Positions 28,800 through 38,111 of a stretch of DNA of 51,328 nucleotides are shown here, in pieces. Location of the stretch: the NCBI GenBank assembly GCA_025800365.1, contig JAOXRT010000030.1, positions 1 through 51,328 on the forward strand, written 5' to 3'. The first letter of the stretch is position 1, and every line of letters starts with the position of its first letter. The position numbers and the translations under genes are program-made. The notes under the pieces were generated by a model that saw only the letters and a list, made by a program, of their open reading frames with translations, did no database searches and had not been told where the DNA came from. This stretch comes from Cellvibrionaceae bacterium. GTDB taxonomy: Bacteria; Pseudomonadota; Gammaproteobacteria; Pseudomonadales; Cellvibrionaceae.

Positions 28800-29009
28800 A
28801 TGTACGTATGCCTTTGCAAAGGAATTACCGATAGCCAGATCCGCGATGCGGTTTGCGCCGGTGCCAGCTCTTTGCGTCAGGTTCGTAAACAGCTTGGCGT
28901 CATGTCCCAATGCGGTAAATGCGGTATTCTAACCAAAGAAATCGTGCAAGAAACCGTAGAACAGCGCAACCTAGACGCCAACGAATCTCTGTTTTACGCA
29001 GCCAACTAA
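28800..29009 (+). CDS. bfd: Bacterioferritin-associated ferredoxin
   Basis: [2Fe-2S] protein that docks on bacterioferritin and supplies electrons to release stored iron. At 69 residues the cluster ligands are C4, C6, C38 and C41 (YVCLCKG and QCGKCG), the BFD-like arrangement. The start is placed at ATG 28800, since the in-frame TTG at 28776 adds eight residues not seen in the family. The ribosome-binding site is weak. It precedes the bacterioferritin gene on the same strand. Confidence 0.93.
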   Translation: MYVCLCKGITDSQIRDAVCAGASSLRQVRKQLGVMSQCGKCGILTKEIVQETVEQRNLDANESLFYAAN

Positions 29010-29344
29010 TAAAGCTCCTCCCCGCGCGCCCTCTACCAACACATTTGCCCTCATAGCCCGACTTAAAACTGCTCACCTAATAACACCCGTTCATCACCAC
29101 TCGCATTTTGTTTTGAGTTACCACTGTCACTTAAACAAACAACACAGCCCATTAAGCTAAAAGCACCTGATAATCATATTCAATATCATTAATTTTTACT
29201 TGAAAATCAATAACTTAGAGGCAGTACAAGCTTGACTTAAGAGGTGGCGAGGGCCACACTAAGCTAATCTGCCAGCTGATAGGCAGAATCGACCGCGATG
29301 TACCGCAAGCCGTGATAAACCGATAGCTAGATAGGAATCCCACT
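29010..29344 (+). promoter_or_regulatory. bfd–bfr intergenic region with a possible second Fur-like site
   Basis: This 335-base gap holds no gene. TGATAATCATATTCA at 29169–29183 matches one full half and most of the other half of a 7-1-7 Fur box. Because bfr is normally induced, not repressed, by iron, the role of this site is unclear. It may be an iron-dependent activation site or a chance AT-rich match. Confidence 0.4.
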
Positions 29345-29812
29345 ATGAGAGGCGACAGCAAAGTAATTGAGCACCTGAACCAGGTTTTGGCCAATGAACT
29401 GATTGCCATTAATCAGTACTTTTTACATTCAAGAATGTTCAAAGACTGGGGCATTAAAGAGCTGGCCGAACACGAGTACAAAGAATCCATCGAAGAGATG
29501 AAGCATGCCGACGACATTATCGAGCGCATCTTATTCTTGGAGGGCATTCCCAACCTACAGGATCTGGGCAAACTAATGATCGGTGAAAACACCGAGGAAA
29601 TGCTGAAGTGCGATATGCGCCTTGAGCTGCAAGCCATCCCCGACCTTCGCGAAGCCATTGCTTATTGCGAATCTGTACAAGATTACGTAAGTCGCGATCT
29701 GCTAGAAAAGATCCTAAGCGAGGAAGAGGAGCATGTAGATTGGCTCGAAACCCAGTTAGACCTAATTGACAAGATGGGCCTACAAAACTACATACAATCA
29801 AAAGCCAGTTAA
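29345..29812 (+). CDS. bfr: Bacterioferritin
   Basis: A 24-subunit haem-containing iron store. All expected residues are in place: ferroxidase ligands E18, E51, H54, E94, E127 and H130, and the inter-subunit haem ligand M52. At 155 residues it is full length. It follows bfd, the partner that reduces its iron core. In P. aeruginosa the gene in this position is bfrB. An intact ferroxidase site plus M52 marks it as the true haem-binding form and not a ferritin. Confidence 0.96.
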   Translation: MRGDSKVIEHLNQVLANELIAINQYFLHSRMFKDWGIKELAEHEYKESIEEMKHADDIIERILFLEGIPNLQDLGKLMIGENTEEMLKCDMRLELQAIPDLREAIAYCESVQDYVSRDLLEKILSEEEEHVDWLETQLDLIDKMGLQNYIQSKAS

Positions 29813-29819
29813 TCCCATC

Positions 29820-29845
29820 AAGCCCGGTTTTCACCGGGCTTTTTT
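29820..29845 (+). terminator. Rho-independent terminator after bfr
   Basis: AAGCCCGGT, loop TTTC, ACCGGGCTT and then a run of T begin seven bases after the bfr stop codon. Confidence 0.9.
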
Positions 29846-29993
29846 ATCGCCAACATCATTCATCGATAAGTTTCCGACCAACTGCACGCTCCCCTTGGCG
29901 CAGCTACAAAATCTCTAGCTATACTCAAATCAGGGAAAATAGAGGCTAAAGCTTTTAGCTACAGCCTGCTTGAAGAGAACTGGAGATCAATCT

Positions 29994-31811
29994 GTGTTAG
30001 AGCACTTCTTAAGCGCGAGCAATATCGCGGTATATGGCCTACTGCTGCTCGTCATTCTTAGCTGCCGACACCAACTAGAAACCAATGGTAAGCTTCTATT
30101 TGCAGCGGGAGTGGCATTTGCAGGCTATTTTTCAAGCCTCTATTTAAGTGCCACCCCACTTCTATCGCAGTTCTTAATCAGCTCAGCGCTAGCCCTCTTG
30201 CTCTCTAGCACCGCTCTTAAGTTATGGACAGGTTCAAATACCAAATTCGTCGCTATTTGCGGTTTTTTAATTGCCATTGGTACCGCACTACCCGCATCGT
30301 GGCTGCCATTTTTCGAAGCCTTAATTCTATTGGCTACAGGCGCCGTGTTACTGAGAATCGAACCATCACGCAGCCTGTACAATTGGGCCACAATCATAAT
30401 ACTTGGGCTAACGGCCCTAACAAGCTTTAGCCAAAACATTATTTGGCTTCATTTGATTGCCTATCATTTACTTGCCCTGGCACTTGCTGGAAACATTATT
30501 ATCCAGCTTAATCGCCAGCTTTATATGCAGGCCAATAGCGACCCCTTATCCCAACTTCCTAACCGGCGTTGTCTAAACGAGCACGCCGAAGCTCTAGCTA
30601 ACCGAGAACAGAATTATTGGCTATTGTTATTCACTCTTGATGGAATCAAACAAATTAACGATACCTATGGTTTCGCGGCTGGCGATAGCGCCATATGGGT
30701 AGCTAGCCGAAAGATGATATCCGCTGTCGGCAGCAAGGATTTTCTTGGGCGAAACTTTGCCAAGGAATTCGTCATCATTACAGAGCGTAACGAAGCCGAG
30801 CTGGATAAATTGATTGCTGAATTAGAGGGCAGCATTCGCGGCATTGAATCAATCGACAAGCACAACGTCAGTATGGGCATACATTGCGGCCTTGCCTTCA
30901 ATGAATCGGCAAAAGACAGCTTCAGCGAATGCTTACAGTCAGCATCAGCGGCTTTACAGTTTGCAGAGTCACAACAGCTTAATCACGCCTTCGTTAATGA
31001 ATCTATACTTGAGAGTGTTAACCGAAGAAATGATCTTGAACAGGGCCTTCGCCAAGCCATTAGCGATAAGTCTTTGCAGGTTCACTTTCAACCTAAGTAT
31101 GACTGCCACCAACCCGAAAAAATTGTAGGTGCCGAAGCTCTAGCTCGCTGGCAATACAAAGGAGAAAACATCTCTCCTTTCGAGTTTATCAAGCTTGCTG
31201 AAGAGTGTAATTTGATTGCCGACCTCGACAAGGTCATCATGGAAAAGTCTTGGTTGCTTGGCAAGCAATTACAAGAGCGCGGCATACCGATAAAGATTGC
31301 TGCTAACTTTTCTCCCACCAGCCTATTAAACGGTGTATCACTCTTAAATATGGTGCAAGGTATTATTGAAGACAATAAGCTAGACCCACGCTTGATTGAA
31401 ATTGAAATTACCGAAAGCTACCTCGCCCACGGAGAAGATATTAAAAACCAATTGCAAGTTTTAAGAGATATGGGGATCTCTGTTGCCATGGATGATTTTG
31501 GTACGGGCTTTTCCAATTTAGGGCAGCTAGAGGGCTTACCTTTAGACACTTTAAAAATCGACAAAATATTTGTCGATAAACTGCTCGACAACCCCACTGT
31601 CACTGAGTTTATCGTCGACTTAGCACAAAAGTTAAAACTCCAACTGGTAGCGGAAGGCGTAGAGGAAAACCAACAACTTCAGTGGCTGAGCCAACACAGC
31701 TGCCAAATGATCCAAGGCTATTTATTAAGCCGCCCTTTGCCCGAGGCGGATTTTATTAGCCTATTAGAACAAACCGTAAAACGCCCACCTGTACTAAAAA
31801 TCGCCAAATAA
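29994..31811 (+). CDS. Membrane EAL phosphodiesterase with degenerate GGDEF domain
   Basis: Predicted cyclic-di-GMP phosphodiesterase. The start is taken at GTG 29994 (605 residues), with GGAGA seven bases upstream, in preference to TTG 29970. About six membrane helices fill residues 8–165. The following GGDEF domain has FAKEF (255–259) where GGDEF should be, so it cannot be a cyclase. The EAL domain looks intact: EAL at 381–383, EITES, DDFGTGFSNL, KIDKIFV, AEGVE and the QGYL end. Expected effect: lower c-di-GMP, favouring motility. It sits alone between bfr and the DUF3365 gene, 61 bases before the latter. Confidence 0.93.
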   Translation: MLEHFLSASNIAVYGLLLLVILSCRHQLETNGKLLFAAGVAFAGYFSSLYLSATPLLSQFLISSALALLLSSTALKLWTGSNTKFVAICGFLIAIGTALPASWLPFFEALILLATGAVLLRIEPSRSLYNWATIIILGLTALTSFSQNIIWLHLIAYHLLALALAGNIIIQLNRQLYMQANSDPLSQLPNRRCLNEHAEALANREQNYWLLLFTLDGIKQINDTYGFAAGDSAIWVASRKMISAVGSKDFLGRNFAKEFVIITERNEAELDKLIAELEGSIRGIESIDKHNVSMGIHCGLAFNESAKDSFSECLQSASAALQFAESQQLNHAFVNESILESVNRRNDLEQGLRQAISDKSLQVHFQPKYDCHQPEKIVGAEALARWQYKGENISPFEFIKLAEECNLIADLDKVIMEKSWLLGKQLQERGIPIKIAANFSPTSLLNGVSLLNMVQGIIEDNKLDPRLIEIEITESYLAHGEDIKNQLQVLRDMGISVAMDDFGTGFSNLGQLEGLPLDTLKIDKIFVDKLLDNPTVTEFIVDLAQKLKLQLVAEGVEENQQLQWLSQHSCQMIQGYLLSRPLPEADFISLLEQTVKRPPVLKIAK

Positions 31812-31872
31812 ATTGATTGCGGATAAGCATGTATATTAGAATGCCCTAAATTAAATATAGAGGGTATCCACC

Positions 31873-32484
31873 GTGATTCGTCAGATATTGCTTTACAGCG
31901 CCTTAGCAAGCCAAGCCATTAGCGCCAGTGCTTTCGAGCTAAGCCCGAAAAGTGCCGTTATTGATCCTCAGCAGCTAGAACAAGCCTTAGAATTTAATCA
32001 GACTATCAGCAAAGCACTTGCTGGAAAGCTCAAGAAACGCCTCATGGCCGCTGTAAAAAGTGGCGGCCTTGAAGCTGGTATCGCCCAGTGCAAGATCGCA
32101 GCTCCTGAGATTTCACAACAGCTTCAAGAAGAACACCCCCAAGTGCTGATTAGCGCCGGAAGAACATCACTAAAGACGCGAAATGAAAACAACCAAGCCT
32201 CAAGCTGGCAAGCAGAACAGCTGCAAGCTTTTGACCGGATAAAAAGCAAAGGGCGCGAAGCTGGGGTTCGCTATAGAGTTTTAGAGTCGAAAGGCAAATT
32301 AGCAATAGAATCTATGAGCCCAATACCAACACAAGGGTTATGCCTTAACTGCCATGGCTCACAATTGAATCCTAGCTTATCTGCAAAGCTCAATGAGCTA
32401 TACCCAAATGATAAAGCGACAGGCTACAGTTTAGGGGATATTAGAGGGGCTTTCGTTATACGAAGCTGGCTTCAAGAACAATAA
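31873..32484 (+). CDS. Periplasmic c-type haem protein, DUF3365 (Tll0287-like)
   Basis: Residues 1–20 form a signal peptide (ending SASA). The rest matches the DUF3365 sensor-like fold with a single C-terminal haem motif, CLNCHG (about residues 157–162), after SPIPTQGL. Members are stand-alone periplasmic proteins or sensor domains of kinases and cyclases that bind haem and respond to redox state or gas. Here it stands alone at 203 residues. The start is GTG, with GAGGG upstream. It is 61 bases downstream of the EAL protein, so the two could be co-transcribed, but no direct link is shown. Confidence 0.85.
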   Translation: MIRQILLYSALASQAISASAFELSPKSAVIDPQQLEQALEFNQTISKALAGKLKKRLMAAVKSGGLEAGIAQCKIAAPEISQQLQEEHPQVLISAGRTSLKTRNENNQASSWQAEQLQAFDRIKSKGREAGVRYRVLESKGKLAIESMSPIPTQGLCLNCHGSQLNPSLSAKLNELYPNDKATGYSLGDIRGAFVIRSWLQEQ

Positions 32485-32540
32485 GGCCAGCCGATATAAG
32501 GCGATCTTCTACGACATCTTGAAGATCGCCACGATAATAA

Positions 32541-32888
32541 TTAAGCTTCACCCGCCTTTGGGTTTGGGCCATAGTCATTATCAGGGTGACTATCTTGTAC
32601 ATAAAACACAAGTAGTACAATGAATCCAATCAAGGGGATTAATAGAAGCAGCTGCCACCAACCACTTCGGCCAGTATCATGCAGGCGACGCGCACCAATT
32701 GCCAGAGAAGGTACCAACATTGCCAAGCCAAAGATCATACCCAGAAACATTGTGCCTAAAATACTATCAACAATTGACACCACAATTGAGAAAATAAAGT
32801 AGAACAGGACAAACATCCAGTACTGCTTACGCCTTGCGCGACCGCTAAAGTCTGCATATCGCTTAAGGGCGTCCATAAAATATTCCAT
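32541..32888 (-). CDS. DUF805 inner-membrane protein
   Basis: A 115-residue membrane protein with the hallmark motifs of DUF805: YADFSGRARRKQYW near the N terminus, ARRLHDTGRSGWW in the middle, and the C-terminal GPNPKA. Three to four membrane helices are visible. The molecular function of the family is unknown. AGGAG lies six bases before the ATG. It is convergent with the DUF3365 gene and downstream of grxD on the same strand, beyond a terminator. Confidence 0.92.
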   Translation of the reverse strand: MEYFMDALKRYADFSGRARRKQYWMFVLFYFIFSIVVSIVDSILGTMFLGMIFGLAMLVPSLAIGARRLHDTGRSGWWQLLLLIPLIGFIVLLVFYVQDSHPDNDYGPNPKAGEA

Positions 32889-33044
32889 AATTTACTCCTA
32901 ATGACACTATCTCTAGTAACGTTTTATAACGCTATTTATATTTGTTCTAAAAATATGAACAAGAGGAATATCATACAGCAGCAATTGGGAGAAACAAGGG
33001 GAACAATACCTTGGTAGGAGCCTAATTAAGGCCTTTAGATAAAC

Positions 33045-33070
33045 AAAAGCCGGCTATCAGCCGGCTTTTA
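33045..33070. terminator. Rho-independent terminator after grxD
   Basis: AAAAGCCGGC, loop TATCA, GCCGGCTTTT lies about 30 bases after the grxD stop on the minus strand. It is flanked by A and T runs and could work both ways. Confidence 0.88.
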
Positions 33071-33101
33071 TTAAGCTAAAAAATACGATGCGGTGAGATT
33101 A

Positions 33102-33434
33102 TTAAGCCTCTTCGCCACCGGCCGCTGTCGCTTCTTCAAGCAACGGCTTTAACTCACCGTTTTCATGCATCTCAGTAACAATATCGCAACCGCCAATAAG
33201 CTCGCCGTTTACCCACAACTGTGGAAATGTTGGCCACTGGGCATATTTAGGCAAGTTTTCACGAATCTCTGGGTTGGACAACACATCAACATAAGCAAAA
33301 CGCTGGCCGCAGGCCATTACGGCTTGTGAAGTACGCATGGAAAAACCACACTGAGGTGCATTAGGAGAACCTTTCATATAAAGCAGAACAGTATTCTCTT
33401 CAATTTGCTGTTTGATGGTATCCAAAATATCCAT
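33102..33434 (-). CDS. grxD: Monothiol glutaredoxin (GrxD/Grx4 type)
   Basis: Iron–sulfur cluster carrier that holds a [2Fe-2S] cluster with glutathione. The active site is CGFS with C29, in the conserved context MKGSPNAPQCGFS. The later WPTFPQLWVNGELIGGCD stretch carries the glutathione-binding TFPQ and GGCD motifs. At 110 residues it is the single-domain form. It corresponds to P. aeruginosa PA3533, close to bfr in the same order. It is divergent from argD. AAAGG lies eight bases before the ATG. Confidence 0.96.
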   Translation of the reverse strand: MDILDTIKQQIEENTVLLYMKGSPNAPQCGFSMRTSQAVMACGQRFAYVDVLSNPEIRENLPKYAQWPTFPQLWVNGELIGGCDIVTEMHENGELKPLLEEATAAGGEEA

Positions 33435-33741
33435 GGGCTAACCTTTTAACGCTATCTATATATCTTGTGGGTGTGAGCTGGGCTTTATCTAGCTAATTGA
33501 ATAATCTAATCAGACTACCCATTGCGCTAGCATTTAATACCCAAGCACTAAGCTGCGGTATTCTACCCGAAAGCCAAGCCCACTAACCAGTAATTTCAAT
33601 GCTTTTGCACTTATTTTCATTTATGATGGAGGGCTTGGTCGTTGGTTTATCGAGCCGTGCTGCCCACCGCTAAGCTTTGCTCATACGACCACTAACAATT
33701 AAAACAGCGACTTAATCGCAACATAGCAAGTAGTAAAGATC

Positions 33742-34905
33742 ATGAGTCAATATTTAATGAACAACTATGGCAATAGAAGCCATAGCTTGAGCCGTGGCGA
33801 AGGGTGTTATCTTTTTGATGATAGCAATAAGCGCTACCTAGACGCGCTAAGCGGCATCGCCGTATGTGGCCTTGGACACTGCCACCCAGCCGTCACCCAA
33901 GCAATTACCGAGCAAGCCGGCACGCTGCTGCACACCTCCAATCTGTTCAATATTGAGCGGCAAGAACAGCTGGCGCAGGCACTTTGCGAAATCAGCGGCA
34001 TGGAGCGAGTGTTCTTTTCCAATTCTGGTGCTGAAGCGAATGAAGCCGCTATCAAAATCTCGCGCCTATATGCGAAATCCAAAGGCATTGCCGAGCCCGT
34101 TGTGATTACCACCCATGGTAGTTTTCACGGCCGCACCATGGCGACACTATCGGCCACAGGCAATCCCAAGGTTCAAGAAGGCTTTTCTCCCTTAGTTGAT
34201 GGATTTAATCACGCCCCTTACAACGACCCTGCCGCCATTGAGGAACTATGTAAAGCCGGTAATGTTGTCGCTATTCTGGTAGAACCGGTTCAAGGTGAAG
34301 GCGGCGTTAGAGTTCCAGACGAAGATTATCTGCAGCGCTTGCGTCAAATCTGCGATCAGAATGATTGCTTGCTGATGCTAGACGAGATCCAAACGGGTAA
34401 TGGCCGTACTGGTGAATATTTCGCCTTCCAGCACAGCAACATAGAACCCGATGTTCTAACTACCGCTAAAGGCCTTGGTAACGGTGTTCCCATTGGTGCT
34501 TGTTTAGCTTCAGGTAAGGCCGCCGAGCTATTACAAGCTGGCAGCCATGGTTCAACTTATGGTGGCAACCCACTTGTTTGCGCAACCGCCTTAGCGACCG
34601 TTAATGAGCTTCGCAAAGAAGAACTGTTGAATAATGTGCGCGAACGCAGCGCACAATTATTAACAGGCTTAACTACTGCCCTAAAGGGTTGCGAAAAACT
34701 AAAAGAAATTAGAGTCAAAGGCTTGATGGTAGGCATCGAGCTTAATGAAAACTGTGGCCAGCTGGTTGAAAAGGCCTGGCAGAAAGGTCTTATTATTAAT
34801 GTTACTGCTGGCAGTACAATAAGACTTTTACCACCTCTTGTTATCAATCAAGAACAGGTCGACCATATTATCGCCATTATCAACGACATAGTGCGTGAAG
34901 ACTGA
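33742..34905 (+). CDS. argD: Acetylornithine/succinyldiaminopimelate aminotransferase
   Basis: PLP enzyme of class III aminotransferases that makes N-acetylornithine from the semialdehyde in arginine synthesis, and can also serve lysine synthesis. The PLP lysine is K243 in [27 protein letters not shown], the HGSFHGRT loop and STYGGNPL match the family. The length is 387 residues. It is followed 20 bases later by argF, so the two steps are probably co-transcribed. ArgD-type rather than a catabolic aminotransferase is inferred from length and from the argF neighbour. Confidence 0.93.
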   Translation: MSQYLMNNYGNRSHSLSRGEGCYLFDDSNKRYLDALSGIAVCGLGHCHPAVTQAITEQAGTLLHTSNLFNIERQEQLAQALCEISGMERVFFSNSGAEANEAAIKISRLYAKSKGIAEPVVITTHGSFHGRTMATLSATGNPKVQEGFSPLVDGFNHAPYNDPAAIEELCKAGNVVAILVEPVQGEGGVRVPDEDYLQRLRQICDQNDCLLMLDEIQTGNGRTGEYFAFQHSNIEPDVLTTAKGLGNGVPIGACLASGKAAELLQAGSHGSTYGGNPLVCATALATVNELRKEELLNNVRERSAQLLTGLTTALKGCEKLKEIRVKGLMVGIELNENCGQLVEKAWQKGLIINVTAGSTIRLLPPLVINQEQVDHIIAIINDIVRED

Positions 34906-34925
34906 GATTTACGCGGAGAAGCCCT

Positions 34926-35834
34926 ATGAAGCCAAGACACTTTTTAACACTTTTGGATCTCAACCCAAGCGAACTTAAACAAGTTATTGAGCGCGCCGTT
35001 GAACTGAAAGCACTTCGCAAGCAAGACTCTGAGGAAAAAACCCTACCCGGCAAAGTGCTAGGTATGATTTTTGAAAAGTCCTCTACCCGCACACGCGTGT
35101 CCTTCGAAGCTGGCATGGCACAAATGGGCGGTAGCGCCCTCTTTTTGTCTTCCAACGATACCCAGCTGGGGCGCGGCGAACCGATTGCCGATTCTGCTCG
35201 AGTATTATCACGCATGGTTGATATCGTTATGATCCGCACCTTCGGGCATGACATCGTTGAAACCTTTGCCCAACACTCAACCGTTCCAGTAATTAACGCC
35301 TTAACCGATGGCTACCACCCTTGTCAGTTGTTGGCAGACATGCAGACCTATTGGGAGCATCGCGGTGATATCGCCGGCAAAACCGTCAGCTGGGTTGGCG
35401 ATGGCAACAATATGTGCCAATCCTATATCAACGCAGCTAGGCAGTTCGATTTCAAACTGAACATCGCCTGCCCAGAAGGTTTTGAGCCGGATAGCGAACT
35501 GATGGCGCAGAATAAACAGCGTATTGAACTGTTTCGCGACCCCAAGCAAGCCGTCGCCAACAGCGACTTAGTTGTTACCGATACTTGGGCATCTATGGGG
35601 CAAGAGGAAGAAAAGCTTGCTCGTGAAAAAGCCTTTGCAGGCTATCAAGTGAATGAAGAGCTGATGAGCCTGGCGAATAACGATGCGCTTATGATGCATT
35701 GCTTGCCAGCGTATCGCGGCCTAGAAGTTAGCGAAACAATTCTAGATGCCGACGATTCTGTAGTCTGGGATGAAGCCGAAAACCGATTACACGCCCAAAA
35801 GGCACTGATGGAATTCTTATTAGCTCAGCACTAA
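34926..35834 (+). CDS. argF: Ornithine carbamoyltransferase
   Basis: Joins ornithine and carbamoyl phosphate to give citrulline, the substrate of ArgG encoded at 4.5–5.8 kb. The carbamoyl-phosphate motif is STRT (residues 53–56). [11 protein letters not shown] and the C-terminal ornithine-binding HCLPAYRG are present. At 302 residues it is the anabolic size. GGAG precedes the ATG, and argD lies immediately upstream. P. aeruginosa argF (PA3537) has the same right-hand neighbour, an ABC ATPase. Confidence 0.96.
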   Translation: MKPRHFLTLLDLNPSELKQVIERAVELKALRKQDSEEKTLPGKVLGMIFEKSSTRTRVSFEAGMAQMGGSALFLSSNDTQLGRGEPIADSARVLSRMVDIVMIRTFGHDIVETFAQHSTVPVINALTDGYHPCQLLADMQTYWEHRGDIAGKTVSWVGDGNNMCQSYINAARQFDFKLNIACPEGFEPDSELMAQNKQRIELFRDPKQAVANSDLVVTDTWASMGQEEEKLAREKAFAGYQVNEELMSLANNDALMMHCLPAYRGLEVSETILDADDSVVWDEAENRLHAQKALMEFLLAQH

Positions 35835-35855
35835 ATACCCGTGCATTTCAATACG

Positions 35856-35882
35856 GTTCTATAGCACGGCCTGCTATAGAAC
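35856..35882. terminator. Hairpin downstream of argF
   Basis: GTTCTATAGCA and TGCTATAGAAC form a perfect 11-bp stem with a five-base loop, 22 bases after the argF stop. It lacks a clear T run, so it may be an imperfect terminator or an mRNA-stabilising hairpin. Confidence 0.55.
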
Positions 35883-36032
35883 TATGCGAGAGAACCATGC
35901 GAGGCATTCGTTGAACCAAAACTCGCTCAGCGAATACCTCCAAAAATTTAAATTCACCTTTATTTTGACTCGTGTTAAGCCAAGAGAATAGGTTTATAAT
36001 TCGCCATCGTTTTATTTAGTCTGGATACCACT

Positions 36033-37079
36033 TTGAGCCCTCACCTTCTCGTCGAAGACCTGCGCTGCTATTACAACGGCCACCAAGATAAACCTGTTGT
36101 CGATGGTTTGTCATTTGAAATGCAAGAAGGTGATATCGCCTGCCTGCTTGGACCAAGTGGCTGTGGCAAAACCACAGTACTGCGAAGCATTGCCGGATTT
36201 CATCCCTTAGCTCAAGGTCAAGTTTGCTTAGCCAATCAGCAAATAAGCTCCTCCGCACACAGCGTAGCGCCCGAGAAAAGAGAAATCGGCATGGTGTTCC
36301 AAGACTATGCGCTGTTTCCACATTTAACGGTTGGCGAAAATATTTGTTTTGGCCTGAAGGATCAAACTCGTCAACAACAGTCTGCAGAACTCCAGCGGTT
36401 ATTGGACTTAGTTAATTTAAGCGGCCTAGCAGAACGCTACCCCCATGAGCTTTCTGGGGGACAACAACAGCGTGTTGCACTGGCACGCGCTTTGGCCCCT
36501 AAGCCTAAGCTTTTACTGCTTGATGAACCGTTTTCTAACTTGGATGTGGAGTTACGTCGAAAACTTGCGCTCGAAGTAAGAGACATTTTGAAGCAACAAG
36601 GCACAACAGCCATCCTGGTGACCCACGATCAAGAAGAAGCCTTTGCTTTTGCCGATCACATCGGAGTAGTTTACGCCGGAAAAATCGAACAGTGGGCTAG
36701 CCCCTACCAGCTATACCACCAACCTCAAACCCGTTTTGTTGCCAACTTTATTGGCCGAGGCGCCTTTGTGCCCGGGATCATAAGCTCAAACGGGCATATA
36801 GATACCGAACTTGGGCCCGTACCTTGCACCCTTGGCGAGCCTGCAGGCACTCGAGTTGATGTTTTGTTGCGCCCTGATGATATCGTGCCAGGACAAGAGC
36901 AAGGCCAAATGGCTGAGGTGGTGCATAAAGTATTCACGGGCACAGCCAATCTGTACACCCTAAGGTTGCCAACTGGTAGCCGAGTTGAAGCCGCCTTAGG
37001 TAGCCACATTGACTGTCAGTTAGGTGAGCAACTCAAAATCCAGCTCAGCGCCGATCACGGCATTGCCTTTACGCTTTAG
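36033..37079 (+). CDS. ABC transporter ATPase (ferric/spermidine type, PA3538-like)
   Basis: Import-type ATPase. It has Walker A GPSGCGKTT (residues 40–48), signature LSGGQQQR (140–147), Walker B LLLLDEP (160–166), and a C-terminal TOBE-like regulatory region (about 240–348). It resembles FbpC/PotA/CysA proteins. At 348 residues it is full length. The start is TTG. No permease or substrate-binding gene lies on either side, so its partners must be elsewhere. Its position after argF is the same as in P. aeruginosa, so the orphan state seems ancestral. Confidence 0.9.
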   Translation: MSPHLLVEDLRCYYNGHQDKPVVDGLSFEMQEGDIACLLGPSGCGKTTVLRSIAGFHPLAQGQVCLANQQISSSAHSVAPEKREIGMVFQDYALFPHLTVGENICFGLKDQTRQQQSAELQRLLDLVNLSGLAERYPHELSGGQQQRVALARALAPKPKLLLLDEPFSNLDVELRRKLALEVRDILKQQGTTAILVTHDQEEAFAFADHIGVVYAGKIEQWASPYQLYHQPQTRFVANFIGRGAFVPGIISSNGHIDTELGPVPCTLGEPAGTRVDVLLRPDDIVPGQEQGQMAEVVHKVFTGTANLYTLRLPTGSRVEAALGSHIDCQLGEQLKIQLSADHGIAFTL

Positions 37080-37348
37080 CTGGCTTCTTACCCAACTTTC
37101 GATTACTGAAGGATAACGCTGCAGAAAAGCCACTTTAAGTGCCATATTTACGCCATGGTTGTGCTGTGATTCAGTTCGCGTTCAAAACCCCTAAGCTTGT
37201 CTAATTTTTCATTATAAATTTTCAAAAATTGATATCGAGAAAGTATAAATTTTTTCCCCAAGCCTGAATAAAGTCTATAACCGGCTCAAGCCCAGATGGA
37301 CTAAGGCCTAGGGATTAGCGCTCACTGACACAGCAATAAAATCACAAC

Positions 37349-37357
37349 TTATCCACA
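37349..37357 (+). promoter_or_regulatory. DnaA box
   Basis: TTATCCACA is a perfect consensus DnaA box, about 760 bases before nrdA and 48 bases before the first NrdR-like site. E. coli nrdAB is known to be controlled by DnaA, so a regulatory role is plausible. A single box is not enough to suggest an origin. Confidence 0.55.
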
Positions 37358-37396
37358 GCATACCCCCAAAATCTTTCTATTGATTTTCAAGCCCAA

Positions 37397-37443
37397 GCGC
37401 ATTATCTTGTGTGTATTGATTGTTGAGCCCCTAGATATAGGGG
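37397..37443 (+). promoter_or_regulatory. Candidate NrdR operator pair
   Basis: ATTATCTTGTGT (within 37397–37412) matches the right half of the NrdR consensus ending in CTTGTGT. The palindrome CCCCTAGATATAGGGG (37428–37443) is a second, more divergent candidate. Their centres are 31 bases apart, the three-helical-turn spacing usual for paired NrdR boxes upstream of ribonucleotide reductase genes. The distance to nrdA is long (about 670 bases), which lowers confidence. Confidence 0.45.
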
Positions 37444-38002
37444 TTTTAGTGTTTCAACACCCCACAAAACACAAGTGAAATATTCACTAAATAAGTGGAT
37501 ACGGGGCTAAGAAGCTGATTTTGGAAGGAAATCTCAGTCTCTTGAAACACGACTCTAGCGGAAATAATAACGAGGAAAAGCAGCGTTAAGGAAAGACGTA
37601 AGGCTTGACTCAACAGCACAACTCATTCTGATTGGCCGCCATTAAGCTAACAGATGAACGCAAAAGCTGGTTGAGGTACGCCCGCAATTTACGCCGAACA
37701 CGTTAGTCGCGAGCAGTATAAAAGCATCACCGCACAACACCGTAAGCCTGCTAGCAAATAGAGCGGTAAATGGTGTCGGCAAATGGAAGGGTCAGGGGTA
37801 ATACAAAATCAATGAACAGCTTAGCAAGCTATTCTACAGCAGATAGATTCAACGACGAGACGGGAGGTTCATATGAGCACCCTAGTCTACCAAGTCTTGT
37901 TTTGGCGCCGTCAATCGACAGCATCCAACCTGAGCTAAGCCAGCGCTTTCTTTCAAAGCGTTATGATCTTTCGATCAACACAACTTTAATACAGTTTATC
38001 TT

Positions 38003-38031
38003 TTAAGCTGCCAATTGTATTGGCAGCTTAA
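38003..38031 (+). promoter_or_regulatory. Perfect hairpin in the nrdA leader
   Basis: TTAAGCTGCCAAT and ATTGGCAGCTTAA form a 13-bp perfect stem with a TGT loop, 80 bases before the nrdA start. A tract rich in T and G follows. It could be a terminator for an upstream transcript or an attenuator in the nrdA leader. Confidence 0.6.
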
Positions 38032-38111
38032 ATGGTGGTTTTCCGTTTCCACATTAAAAAAAATGGCTGATATATCACATTAGAATTTGCAGCTTTATCG
38101 CGGAGAATTAA

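Larger units (their letters stand above)
37080..38111 (+). promoter_or_regulatory. About 1-kb regulatory region upstream of nrdA
   Basis: No convincing gene is present; a 78-codon frame at 37770–38006 has no ribosome-binding site and is judged spurious. The stretch holds a DnaA box, a candidate NrdR operator pair and a perfect hairpin just before nrdA, each listed separately. The 37560–37770 part shows no recognisable content. Confidence 0.6.

Noticed and set aside
37349-37357. Possible replication origin because of a perfect DnaA box
   Set aside because: There is only one box, with no box cluster, no AT-rich unwinding region and no dnaA/dnaN neighbours.
37770-38006. 78-codon plus-strand frame upstream of nrdA
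   Set aside because: It has no ribosome-binding site, an unremarkable composition, and ends within the leader hairpin.
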